Source: Pectinophora gossypiella (Eukaryota; Arthropoda; Insecta; Lepidoptera; Gelechiidae). Taken from it: a DNA stretch of 64,000 nt. This document shows, one piece after another, positions 1 to 9,638 of the stretch; the first letter of the stretch is position 1; each line of letters opens with the position of its first letter. A program made the translations under genes and the position numbers. A model generated the notes under the pieces. That model searched no databases. It had not been told where the DNA came from and worked only from the letters and a program-made list of their open reading frames with translations. Location: the NCBI RefSeq assembly GCF_024362695.1, contig NC_065425.1:8127001-8191000 (forward strand), read 5' to 3'.

Positions 1-712
1 GTGTCTGCAGGAATCGGGGCCAATATCCTATATATATTATCGTAACGAAAACTTTGAGGGTGGATAAAAACCATGATTCTCAGTTGCGACGGAAAAATCC
101 ACTTGATATTAACTTAGAATAATGGTCTGAATCACCCCCCTTAGTATTCGTTACGATGTCACTAACATCTTATATTTAAAATGTTGAGTGTTGAGGTGTG
201 GATTATGTTTACGTGACATGCCATTGACACGTAAAAAGTATCAATATAAGTGACAATAATAATAACATTTTAATAGGAAAAAAACAAGCCAACAAATAAA
301 CCATAATGGTAACCAATGGCTTCTTGGGCACACCCCGGCACCATACAAACAACCTTGTTTTACACTGAAACCATACATTGACGTTATCGTACACGCGCAT
401 CTGTGTGTGTGACGTCTGACGCCATGATTCAAGTCTAAACTATGTTCGAGGGGGGGTGAGGTAAACCTAGCTCAGACGCTAGTGGGGAGCGGAGAGTTGC
501 CGTAGTATTATTTCTTATTCTACGCCTTGGCTCAAAACCTGGCTCCGAGCTTCCTCAATTTTGGACTATCCTTTCCGGTCCTCTCGTTCACAGCTTTCCC
601 GCTATTGCAACGTCATCCGACCACCAGGCCGCTGGTCTATCCACTGACCTTTTCCCTTCTCGTGGCCACTATTCTATGACGGCCGTTTCTCACCGACCAT
701 CGTCGTGACGTC
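1..712. other. Gene-free left edge with one dispersed repeat copy
   Basis: No credible coding sequence is visible; the small open frames show no domain or codon structure. Positions about 325-545 belong to a dispersed family that begins with a 'caccccgg' terminus, contains 'cattgacgttatcgtacac', and continues into 'gagcggagagttgccg'. Related copies lie at about 28295-28505, 43086-43260 and 46430-46640, and in reverse at about 26000-26070. The rest is AT-rich sequence in which I recognise nothing. Confidence 0.6.
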
Positions 713-915
713 TCTTACCCCGGTGGGAAAAAGGCGTGAGTTTATGTGGTCTGCCCATTTCCGTATAGCCAAGTGGCCTGCCCATTTCCATTTAAAACTA
801 AACTTAAGCTTGTAAAAAAACTAAATATTTTTTTTCAAATGGAATTCCATAGCCTCTGCTTACCCCGGTGGGAAATAGGTGTGAGTTTATGTATGTATGT
901 ATGTATAACTTTTTC
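713..915 (+). repeat. Two SINE-like 3' tails
   Basis: Two successive copies of a tail with 'taccccggtgggaaa' followed by 'gtgagtttatgt' occur at about 713-745 and 835-905; the second ends in a (tatg)n run. The same family recurs at least eight more times in both orientations (about 13745-13815, 15130-15250, 20210-20275, 25216-25300, 26790-26930, 28000-28060, 28876-28960, 39375-39500). It is a dispersed, probably RNA-polymerase-III-derived family; no tRNA-like head is preserved here. Confidence 0.6.
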
Positions 916-1072
916 TGTAACAGAACTATTAATCAACACATACTTAAATCAATCCAGTTTTTGCTCACCTAATTTGACACCAGGAAAATCAAGTCCCGCT
1001 TTACTAATGAAGGCAGGTTGATTGACAACCTTTACGTCACGACATCATACATGTAATCAGTACAGCTCTGAC

Positions 1073-1380
1073 GGCACGGCAACCACGCCGCGCGCGTCGC
1101 GACTCATATCGAGGACTTTGACCAGTAGCCGTACGACGTCTATCTACGTAGATAGGAGGAGTGAAATTCTCTGCCGTCTTCTGTATTTCCGAATGCATAT
1201 AACCCGGGTGCTTTCAAGGCCAGAGTGAACAGGCACCTGGACGAGCTCCATCTTAGTTCTCGTCAGTGCCTTCGGGTAAGTCAGGGGCCAAGAGCAAACC
1301 CATCAAAGGTAAAAAAAAAAGATAGCATTCGCTGCGTCCATTAATCGACACCCTCTATATGTATACGCCGGTGGCCGTGC
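1073..1380. mobile_element. GC-rich fold-back MITE interrupted by a LINE fragment
   Basis: The left arm starts 'ggcacggcaaccacgccgcg' and the right arm ends 'gtggccgtgc', imperfect inverses of each other. The core includes 'gacgtctatctacgtaga' and 'cattcgctgcgt'. The same family is uninterrupted at 14404-14552, 19566-19734 and 40571-40702. Here it is split by the LINE fragment at 1156-1320. No transposase is encoded, so it is a non-autonomous element of unknown superfamily. Confidence 0.7.
1156..1320 (+). mobile_element. 5'-truncated LINE 3' end, poly(A)-tailed, nested in a MITE
   Basis: The segment ends in ten A's and is flanked by the direct repeat GATAG (1151-1155 and 1321-1325), the mark of target-primed reverse transcription. 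Read in one frame it encodes a stretch with 'NSLPSSVFP' and 'FKARVNRHL', which looks like the extreme C-terminus of a LINE ORF2 (the W-N-S-L-P type motif followed by F-K..V-N). Reverse-oriented relatives lie at about 13935-14090 and 46179-46335. It is dead because it is truncated. Assignment to a specific clade is not possible from this length. Confidence 0.75.
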
Positions 1381-2974
1381 AGACCTTGCAGAATTGACAC
1401 GTGGTATGAGGAAATCGTGGCAGTCATGCCTAGTACGGTGCAAAGACCTTCTAAGGTCCTTAAAAGTTTCTGGTATATCTTTAGTAAACAATCGGCCGGA
1501 GGTCGGCGAAGGTGATAAAGTATATAGTTTATTAAGGATTACTTAGTTTATAATTCATAAAAGCAGTGCAAAGCTTTAATGTATAGTACCTACCCAATAA
1601 ACTTGGTTCAGACAATATGAAGAATACTCAGGCTTTCCTTTTTAATTTCAAAAATATAATATCATAACATAAGCTGACGACTATATTTCCAATTTCGCTA
1701 GTCATAAATACATCTACGGCTAAATGAACTAAGTACCCACGTTTCACCAAGCTTTCTATTAGACCAAAGAATTTTTTTTTCCGTTCTTTTTATCTGCAAT
1801 CAGTCGCAAGACTTTTATCAGATTTGTTGCATTGTTATTGGTTTGTTTGAAGTAAAGCAACCAATGTCACTAACTTCCATTTCTTTTGTGCCCAAGAACA
1901 TCCATTCTCTTGAGCCTCTTCACCCTACTGCTGGTTTCCAACAGCATGGTTGCTAAGGGATTTGGATGGTTGTTCAACCGTTCCATATGCCTTTTATTGT
2001 GCTTTTCAATTTCTTCTGCAATTGTTGGCAATTCTAGGTGTTGACCAAAGAAAATAATGTGCATTTTATAAAAATAACATAAATATAGTACTTATATGTT
2101 TCATAGCCGCTTACCCCCTTTGTGATTAGGTGTGGGTTTATGTACATGTATGAGTACTGATTATGTTGTACATAGTTTTATGTGAATTATTGTGCTCAAA
2201 CATTATTAGTGTGCAAGCACATCACTTCTTAATCAACTGAAAGACGTAAAGAGCTCGTTCAATTATGCTGATACTAAATAATTCGTCTATCGAATACTAA
2301 CCAGACAAATCGCAAGCGTAAAATATCAAAACATGGCGGTCTCCGTCTACCTGTCGTCACGCTCATAAATATGGGTGCCGCAGGAAATCCTTTGCATACA
2401 GCCACACAACCTTTAATGACAAGGGGAACCTTATCAGCCATCTGTCGGGTGCGTAGCCCGCCTTAGACAGTACAGGCCAGTTAGGCAGAAGTAGGTATTT
2501 TTTTAAACACAATTTTTAGCGTCGTGGCTAAACTGGCTTTTTGCAAGTTTTGTGCCTTTGCCTTCTCTACAGGCAATAAATCGCGTATTATGAATTAAAC
2601 GAGGAAGTTGTAAGAGGAGTCTGAAACTGTTTAATCACTTCAATGAAGTACATCGTAACTAATCAATCGGCCATCGTTCATTCACTATATTAGTCAGACA
2701 TCCAATCGAATTCCAAGTATATATTATACTTTTAAGAAGCTGTAGCTTTTCTATAGTTTATTCATAAAAATCTTATCCAGTGCTTCAATTTATATAATGT
2801 ACGCGTTGTGATGTATAGTCAGTAGTGTAATGTATTCGTCACATGTTTTATGGCGAAACGGTCACGAACCATAACGTTCCTCGAGATTAGAATCAGCTGA
2901 TTGTGATTCGAATTTTAAATTCGTTAAAAGAAACATTACGATATTTTTTAACGGGTGTTTTGATTAATAAGTTG
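1381..2974. other. AT-rich intergenic DNA
   Basis: No open frame of substance and no domain is visible. A decayed SINE-like tail is visible at about 2104-2150. Otherwise I see nothing that can be named. Confidence 0.55.
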
Positions 2975-3719
2975 CATTTAAGGCATTTTGGGGTTTTTAT
3001 TGTTTTCTATTGTGTCTAAATACCTACTGGTCAAAAAAAAAACTAAGTATTTTTGTACTCTTGGAACGGAGAGCCCATATCTCGGGAGGAGTGGAAGAAA
3101 GGGAGAGAGGCCTTTGCCTTGCAGTGGGATGATATAGGTTAGAAATAATAATAATAATTGTTGTACTATTTGCGAAGTAATGATTGTGCAAAAGTATTTC
3201 CTTATAAAGTTTGGGTTCACTATATTGTGTCATTCCTGTGTATTATTGTGTTTTGTACTAAATAGGTATGTTTCTTAATTAATATCAAACTACGTCAATA
3301 ACAATTCTTAGTAAAAAAGGATAATACATATATTATGTACTTAAAACTGCATACCGCAATGAGTCGCTATGTAAATATGTAGGTAAAAATAATACAATAA
3401 TTAATTGTATAAAATACACTACTGGTTTGTAATTGAAGATGCATCGAGTTCTATATAATATCACTACATTCTCTACTTAAGGCTTCGGGCACACTAAAAG
3501 CAGTAGCAGAGCAGTTCAGCATGCCTCATGCAAAAATTAGACGAAAAGCCAACGAATTTGTGCGCAAAACTAAATGTTTGTGTGATTTCAAAAACAAGTA
3601 TTACATAAACCCAACATTGTGAGAGAAAATCGCACGAAATTTAAGTATGACAACTGATTTAAATATGATAACTGAACGCGGTTGTAACGTGGATTCGCTT
3701 AGATACCGCCCAGCCTCCT

Positions 3720-3915
3720 GCAGAGCTAAAAATAAATTTTGACAAAATCGTTAGTTTGTTTTTTTCCCTAACATGCGTGCCACGTGAATTTGTTCGTATT
3801 TTGACAGAACGATATGACTTATTTGGGTTCACATAAATTAGCACCAATCGACAAAACGACAATTATATCGTCAGAATCGATAAAATGACCGTGACAAAAT
3901 TTTATCATGTTGCGT
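3720..3915. repeat. Dispersed repeat in the protease 3' flank
   Basis: The stretch around 'attttgacagaacgatatga', followed by 'gcaccaatcgacaaaacgac', is shared with the copy B equivalent (about 16615-16815) and, more diverged, with 48960-49105. The third copy carries 'gcgcatgttaggcc' at one end, matching the reverse of 'ctaacatgcg' near 3768, so the family probably has short terminal inverted repeats. It predates the block duplication. Confidence 0.5.
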
Positions 3916-4031
3916 ATGTTAGCTCCTCTGATCTGCACCTGCTTTTCATGTGCCTTTACTAACTTCCAACTTAGAAGTTAATATGTATAATACATTTAGA
4001 GCATCATTTGATTTAAACGCATGGAATCATA

Positions 4032-4037
4032 TTTATT
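4032..4037 (-). promoter_or_regulatory. Stranded poly(A) signal of protease copy A
   Basis: Plus-strand tttatt reads AATAAA on the minus strand. In copy B the same hexamer (16921-16926) lies about 110 bp after the protease stop codon and is the likely native poly(A) signal. In copy A the LINE inserted at 4110-9596 moves it about 5.6 kb from the stop codon. Confidence 0.6.
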
Positions 4038-4109
4038 GCATCAAAGAAATAAAGAAAGAAAACACCGTGCAGATTGGTGGTCAAACATAATTAGAAAGGA
4101 GACAACCCT

Positions 4110-4760
4110 CCTCCTCTTCCTCCCGGCAACCAACAACCAACCAAGACAACCTTCCTCTTCCTCCCGGACCTCTGCTCAGAGTAGTCGTGCAATAGGACCT
4201 TATACGATTTTAATTTCTATTTAAAAATAAAGTTTTTACTAAATTAATTATACGCGATAAAATAGGAGTGCATAAGTGCAAGGCGGTTGTGTGCAATCAC
4301 AGTGCAAACGGTGACTACCTAACACTACGCAGCGCGCCGGCCTAGAGGTCTCTTTACGCTGGACGGAAACATTTTGTGTATGAAGACGTCGATTGCCACC
4401 ACTATAAGGAGACCAAACGCCGCTCATCTGGTAATTTGCCACCTCGTCATTGCTTATTGCCTGGTACTTTTGAGGCACAAATTAATATTCGTTCCTATTA
4501 CCTACACGTAAAAAGGACATATGACGCTGTCTACATACTAACAAAACAAAATACTGTGTGTCTTGTTGCCTATGCGACCCTGGTGCCTTGGTTGAGAAAC
4601 GAACATAGAAGATTCTACTGTGGGTACCTTGCGTTTCCTCGTGTCAGCGCAAGAATTTTGTACCTATCCTCCCGCTTGATGTGCGCCTGGTACAAATAAT
4701 TTCTAAACCCATATCTTCGCCTGCCGATTTTGCTTTTTGATATTTTCTACTTACCTGGAA
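4110..4760 (+). promoter_or_regulatory. LINE 5' UTR, expected internal promoter
   Basis: This is the non-coding leader of the element between the target duplication and the ORF1 start. LINEs of this group carry an internal RNA polymerase II promoter in the leader. I see no TATA box at the very start. Upstream open frames occur but show no protein features. Confidence 0.45.
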
Positions 4761-5645
4761 ATGGATTGTACACTAAATAAATCGGTGTCCGAGTCAGATA
4801 TTGCTCATAAGATAGACTTAACGCCACCGTCTTCGTCGTTTGTTTTTCAACGTACAAAAAGGACTAGAGAAAACGACTATGAGTCGGATTTCAGCGCATT
4901 TAAGGAAGAAATAAAAGCTATGATGACAAGTCTAATGTCAGAACAACAAAATGAAATAAAAAAGATATATCCAACTTTAATGGAAATTAAAAACACTAAT
5001 GCGAATATAGAAAGTTCTGTTGCATTTTTAGCTGCTCAAAATGAAGATCTCAAAAAGAAAATAGATCTGTTAGAAATTCAAGCCAAAAAAGATAAGGATT
5101 ATATTACGATACTAGAAGATAAAGTTGAGGATATGCAACGTGGAAGTCGTAAGGCAAACTTGGAAATAAAAAATGTGCCAATAAGGATGCAAGAAACAAA
5201 GGAAGACCTGACAAATATGGTACTAACCTTATCTAAAACCATAAACTGCAATCTAGAAAAGAATGACATAAAGGATATTTTTCGTATTCAGAATAAGAAA
5301 AAAGAAAATACAAATACCAGCTCCATTGTTATAGAATTGTCATCAACAATACAAAAAACGGATTTTCTAAAATCTACCAAAATTTTTAATATTAAAACTA
5401 AAGATAAGCTTTGTGCCAAACACTTAGGCATTACAAGCCATGAATATGCCCCAATTTACGTGTCCGAGCAACTAACGGCAAAAGGAGCGCGCTTGTATTT
5501 CCTGGCACGAGAACTAACCAGGGCAAAGTCTTTTAAATTCTGCTGGACAGCATATGGAAGAGTATACGTCAGGAAACATGAAAACTCCCCTATCATATTA
5601 ATTAAAAATGAAGGCCAAGTGACTCATCTCTTACAATCGGCATGA
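4761..5645 (+). CDS. LINE ORF1 protein, coiled coil plus FP-like C-terminal domain
   Basis: The protein has 294 aa from the ATG at 4761; a longer frame exists upstream but has no ATG. The N-terminus (1-45) is Ser/Thr-rich with a basic patch (QRTKRTR). Residues about 47-126 are rich in heptad-spaced Leu/Ile/Met with Glu/Lys, indicating a coiled coil, the usual trimerisation region of LINE ORF1 proteins. Residues about 128-190 look like a small alpha/beta RNA-binding fold (NLEIKNVP, DIFRIQNKKK). The C-terminal 100 residues (IYVSEQLTAKGARLYFLAREL, then FCWTAYGRVYVRK) match my recollection of the domain shared between lepidopteran LINE ORF1 proteins and the baculovirus FP (few-polyhedra) family. 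The expected role is as an RNA chaperone coating the element RNA in the RNP. No frameshift or stop is seen. Confidence 0.85.
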   Translation: MDCTLNKSVSESDIAHKIDLTPPSSSFVFQRTKRTRENDYESDFSAFKEEIKAMMTSLMSEQQNEIKKIYPTLMEIKNTNANIESSVAFLAAQNEDLKKKIDLLEIQAKKDKDYITILEDKVEDMQRGSRKANLEIKNVPIRMQETKEDLTNMVLTLSKTINCNLEKNDIKDIFRIQNKKKENTNTSSIVIELSSTIQKTDFLKSTKIFNIKTKDKLCAKHLGITSHEYAPIYVSEQLTAKGARLYFLARELTRAKSFKFCWTAYGRVYVRKHENSPIILIKNEGQVTHLLQSA

Positions 5646-6042
5646 CTGCATTCTTTATCGTATTTTATTTTGAACCTTCTTTCTTTCCTTAAATTAGTTT
5701 TAATTTCGTTTAACTTTAAAGCTTCCACCAAGTTTATATTACTTGAAACAAAAAATATTGTTATAATAATATATGTAATCTACAGGTACATACACACATT
5801 CGCTTTCACACATAATAACTTATACATCTCATACACTCACCCTACATACATAGAACTAGTACACTCGCTTCAAAACGTATACACTTATATACACAGTAAA
5901 CAAACTTCTATTTACTTAAACATTTGCTCAGTATACAACTTCTCCGCAATAAACCAAAGCACAATTACTAAAAAAAAATATCCATTCGTTTATAAACACA
6001 ACGAACTCGGTAAAAAGACGATCAGCTCTTCAAAAGAAAATA

Positions 6043-9021
6043 ATGGATAGTTCTTTACAAACAATGCACGATATAGACTTCACAGAAATAGCGGTCACGT
6101 TTGCATGTGAAATTGGTAACGTGTCTAGATTAATGTCTGTTAACCAAAGTGACTTCACGATTGTGTCACAAAATATTGTAAGTGCTTACTCGAGAGTTGA
6201 CGATTTAATACTTAATTTAAGCCAAATAAATTTTGAAGTTGATCTCATCATCCTTGCCGAATGCAGGCTAAACCCGGACAAAAATATTCCCGAAATACTA
6301 AATTATACCTCGTATCAGACCTCAAATCATCTAAATAAAGCGGATGGTGTAGTCGCTTATATAAAAAATAAACATTCAGCAAGCGTAAAAGAAATAACTT
6401 TGACCCACGCATCATGTCTACAAATAACTTTACTCGACCTTGTTATTTTGGGAATTTATCGGTCACCGTCAAATACAAATTCTGAAATGTTTACTAACTC
6501 TCTAAACAGTCACTTAAAAGACCTAGAAAGGCATAAAAATATAATAATAACGGGGGACATTAACATAAACCTGATCTACAGGAACGACGAGAAAAGTTAT
6601 GAAAGAGCAAACAGGTTAAACTACCTTAATATGCTGGCCATGCATGGTATGCTCCCAGGTCATTCTTTACCTACCAGAGGTAGAAGCTGTTTAGATCATT
6701 TTATACTAAAAATACAAACAGAAAAGAGACAAGTTGCTATTGCTATAATCAACACGACTATATCAGACCACCACATGATTTTACTAAAAATTTCTCACAT
6801 TAAACATGCAAACAAAAACTTTAAAATCAATTCATACTTAAACCTGGATTCTGCACTTAAACATCTAAATTCCAGTAACATAAGTCAACTTTTAACTCAA
6901 AACAATCCAAATGAACTTACAGATCAACTAATAGGTATATTAAAACAATGTATCATCGCAAATACTATCACACGGACGATTCCATTGAAAATAAGACTAT
7001 TAAAACCATGGATGACCCTTGGGTTGCTTCGCTGTATAAAAAATCGAAATAACATGCAAAAAAAATTGAAATCAGATCCTAAAAATGAAATCCTAAAAAT
7101 AACCTTTAAAAGATATAGGAATTACTGCAATGGTTTAGTTAAAAAGCTAAAGCGCCAGTTTGATAGAGAACAGATAACGAAAGCGGGCAGTGACCCTAAG
7201 AAATTATGGAAAACTATAAATAATATCACAAACAGAAGTAAACCAAGGGTACCCAATTCGGATTTACTGAAGGTTGCACCATCTCCTCAGGAGTCCATCA
7301 ATAATATAAACACCTATTTTGCAAGCGTTGGTAAACTGTTGGCTGACAAAATTATTTCAAACAGAAATGATGAATCGCGGAGAAACTTTTTACGAGTTTA
7401 TAAGGACTCACGCAGTAATCAACAAATGTCATCATTCGTACTCATGGAAACCGACAAATGGGAAGCTCATTCTATATTAATGAGTCTAAGATCAAACAGC
7501 GCCGCAGGATGGGATAACATAACACCAAGTTTTCTTAAAGCAGCACACACAGACATAGTTCCTATAATAGTTCACCTTGCAAATCTGTGTTTTCAACAGG
7601 GTATTTTCCCCGATGCATTAAAAAAGGCAATTATTACGCCTGTGTATAAAAACGGAGACAGAGCCGATCCTACAAATTATAGGCCAATATCAGTTTTACC
7701 TGCCATATCCAAAATCTTAGAAAAACTAATAAACAGCCGAGTTTTGAAATATTTATCTAAATTTAATGTTCTAGCTACATCACAATATGGCTTTCAAAAA
7801 GGGATCTCAACTGAAGATGCTATACTGGACCTCACCTCCACTGTTATTAATATTGTAGATAGTGGAGATAAGTGTCTGGCGGTCTTCCTGGACCTAAAGA
7901 AAGCATTTGATACGGTATCTGTCTCCATTCTTCTACAGGGTCTAGAACATATAGGTATAAGAGGCGTCCCTCTCTCGCTACTAAAGGACTACCTATCAGA
8001 GCGTAAACAAACTGTAAAAATAGATGAACACGTCAGTATGGAAACGACAGTCACCTACGGAGTACCGCAAGGAAGCGTTTTGGGGCCGACATTGTTTCTC
8101 ACCTATATAAATAGCCTATGTAGCATGCATATCGAGAAGGGAAAAATTTTTTCTTATGCTGATGACACCGCTATTGTCTTTCACGGTAAAACTTGGGAAG
8201 AGGTTCGATCTGCGACTGAATCTGGATTAATTAAAGTAGCGGAATGGTTAGATGGACACTTACTAACTTTAAACGAACAAAAAACAAATTACATTTGCTT
8301 CACCATCTACAACAGAACACAACCAAACGATGACTTTAAAATAAAAATACACAGATGTTCAAATCCATCAACAGTAAACTGTAACTGTACAGTTATAAAT
8401 AAAGTACAATCCATAAAATATCTGGGTATAATGGTTGACCAAAAGCTCACTTGGCACGAACATACAGAACTAATCATGAAGAGAGTTCGCAAATTTATTT
8501 GGTTATTTAAAACACTAAGACATGTAGCGACAAAAAAACTGTTACGACAAATTTACATCTCATTAGCCCAGTCAATTATAAGTTACTGCTTGCCAATATG
8601 GGGTGGCGCAACGAAAACCAAATTCCTCGAATTAGAAAGGGCACAGAGATCGCTTTTAAAGGTAATGCTCTTTAAGCCCTTTAGATATGACACCGAATCT
8701 CTTTATTTACAATCTGATATACTAACGGTCAGAAAGCTTTATATTCTTCAATTAGCGCAAAAGAAACATAAATCTCTTCCTTACGACAAAAACTTACTCA
8801 AAAATAAAAGGCGGAATTTTGATGTCGCTCATAAAACACAAACTAAAACCACCTATGCTATGAGCCAATATAAAAGACAATCATCACACATCTACAATTT
8901 ATTAAACAAACAACTAAATATATATCACCTAACATTTTTCAATTGCAAAAAAATCCTTGTTGCCTGGCTAAAAACCAAAACATATCAAGAAATCGAAAAT
9001 ATAATTCAAACCAGAAAATAA
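6043..9021 (+). CDS. LINE ORF2: apurinic-type endonuclease and reverse transcriptase
   Basis: The 992-aa protein starts at an ATG and is uninterrupted. Residues about 38-250 form an endonuclease/exonuclease/phosphatase domain: SQN with Asn44, AECRL with Glu73, YRSPS at about 139-143, TGDIN with Asp172, CLDHF with Asp218 and SDHH at 241-244 are in the expected order, so the metal and catalytic residues are intact. Residues about 530-760 are a reverse transcriptase: YRPIS (546-550), FLDLKKAFDTV (615-625), GVPQGSVLGP (673-682) and the YADD active site (705-708). The following region ends in a connection-like stretch (YLGIMVDQKLTWH, then YCLPIWGG and LERAQRS). No RNase H or gag-type zinc knuckle is evident. 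It nicks target DNA and copies the element RNA by target-primed reverse transcription. The start lies about 400 nt after ORF1, so translation would need internal entry or reinitiation. Confidence 0.96.
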   Translation: MDSSLQTMHDIDFTEIAVTFACEIGNVSRLMSVNQSDFTIVSQNIVSAYSRVDDLILNLSQINFEVDLIILAECRLNPDKNIPEILNYTSYQTSNHLNKADGVVAYIKNKHSASVKEITLTHASCLQITLLDLVILGIYRSPSNTNSEMFTNSLNSHLKDLERHKNIIITGDININLIYRNDEKSYERANRLNYLNMLAMHGMLPGHSLPTRGRSCLDHFILKIQTEKRQVAIAIINTTISDHHMILLKISHIKHANKNFKINSYLNLDSALKHLNSSNISQLLTQNNPNELTDQLIGILKQCIIANTITRTIPLKIRLLKPWMTLGLLRCIKNRNNMQKKLKSDPKNEILKITFKRYRNYCNGLVKKLKRQFDREQITKAGSDPKKLWKTINNITNRSKPRVPNSDLLKVAPSPQESINNINTYFASVGKLLADKIISNRNDESRRNFLRVYKDSRSNQQMSSFVLMETDKWEAHSILMSLRSNSAAGWDNITPSFLKAAHTDIVPIIVHLANLCFQQGIFPDALKKAIITPVYKNGDRADPTNYRPISVLPAISKILEKLINSRVLKYLSKFNVLATSQYGFQKGISTEDAILDLTSTVINIVDSGDKCLAVFLDLKKAFDTVSVSILLQGLEHIGIRGVPLSLLKDYLSERKQTVKIDEHVSMETTVTYGVPQGSVLGPTLFLTYINSLCSMHIEKGKIFSYADDTAIVFHGKTWEEVRSATESGLIKVAEWLDGHLLTLNEQKTNYICFTIYNRTQPNDDFKIKIHRCSNPSTVNCNCTVINKVQSIKYLGIMVDQKLTWHEHTELIMKRVRKFIWLFKTLRHVATKKLLRQIYISLAQSIISYCLPIWGGATKTKFLELERAQRSLLKVMLFKPFRYDTESLYLQSDILTVRKLYILQLAQKKHKSLPYDKNLLKNKRRNFDVAHKTQTKTTYAMSQYKRQSSHIYNLLNKQLNIYHLTFFNCKKILVAWLKTKTYQEIENIIQTRK

Positions 9022-9120
9022 ACTAAACTGCTACTTAAAACCACTTCCAAATAGTTAAATCTACTTAGATCCATACACTCTCTCTCCATTTCTCTCACAC
9101 CCAACCGCATACCCACATAA

Positions 9121-9272
<152 letters not shown>

Positions 9273-9540
9273 TGCAAACTGTAGGTATAAATAAAATTCG
9301 CTTAGTACCTTAGCGTTATTACGGCCTCTATGTGAAACTTTGTACCCCTTAAATTAAAACTAGTACTTACACTTATGATACCTCTTGATTTGTAAAGACG
9401 ACGTACTTAGTTTTACTTAATTACTGTAGCCTAGTTAAATAATAATGTAAATCTAGTTATAGAAGAGCGGAGTTTCCTATCACAAGCAAATCGTTGCTTA
9501 AATGGAGCCTCCGTGCACCTGATAATGTAAAATAACTAAG

Positions 9541-9596
9541 ATAAAGAAATAAACATTTTTATTTTTATTTTATTTAAACATTTTTATTTTTATTTT
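9541..9596 (+). repeat. LINE terminal tail repeat, with antisense AATAAA motifs
   Basis: The element ends with two tandem copies of a unit close to 'aaacatttttatttttatt'. Because the host gene runs on the other strand, this tail gives the gene several AATAAA hexamers on the minus strand; the nearest (9589-9594) is 45 nt past the protease stop codon. It may therefore act as a substitute poly(A) signal. Confidence 0.75.
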
Positions 9597-9638
9597 ACAA
9601 CCCTTTGTCGGATAAGGAATTAAAAGACAAACTTATTT

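Noticed and set aside
4748..4762. Minus-strand 'ccatttccaggtaagtag' resembling a recursive splice site
   Set aside because: The pyrimidine tract is short and it lies in the LINE leader on the strand opposite to the element, so chance is likely.
5670..6050. Frame between LINE ORF1 and ORF2
   Set aside because: It starts at a non-ATG codon, is compositionally simple (Ile/Thr/Tyr/His-rich) and has no domain; it is AT-rich spacer.
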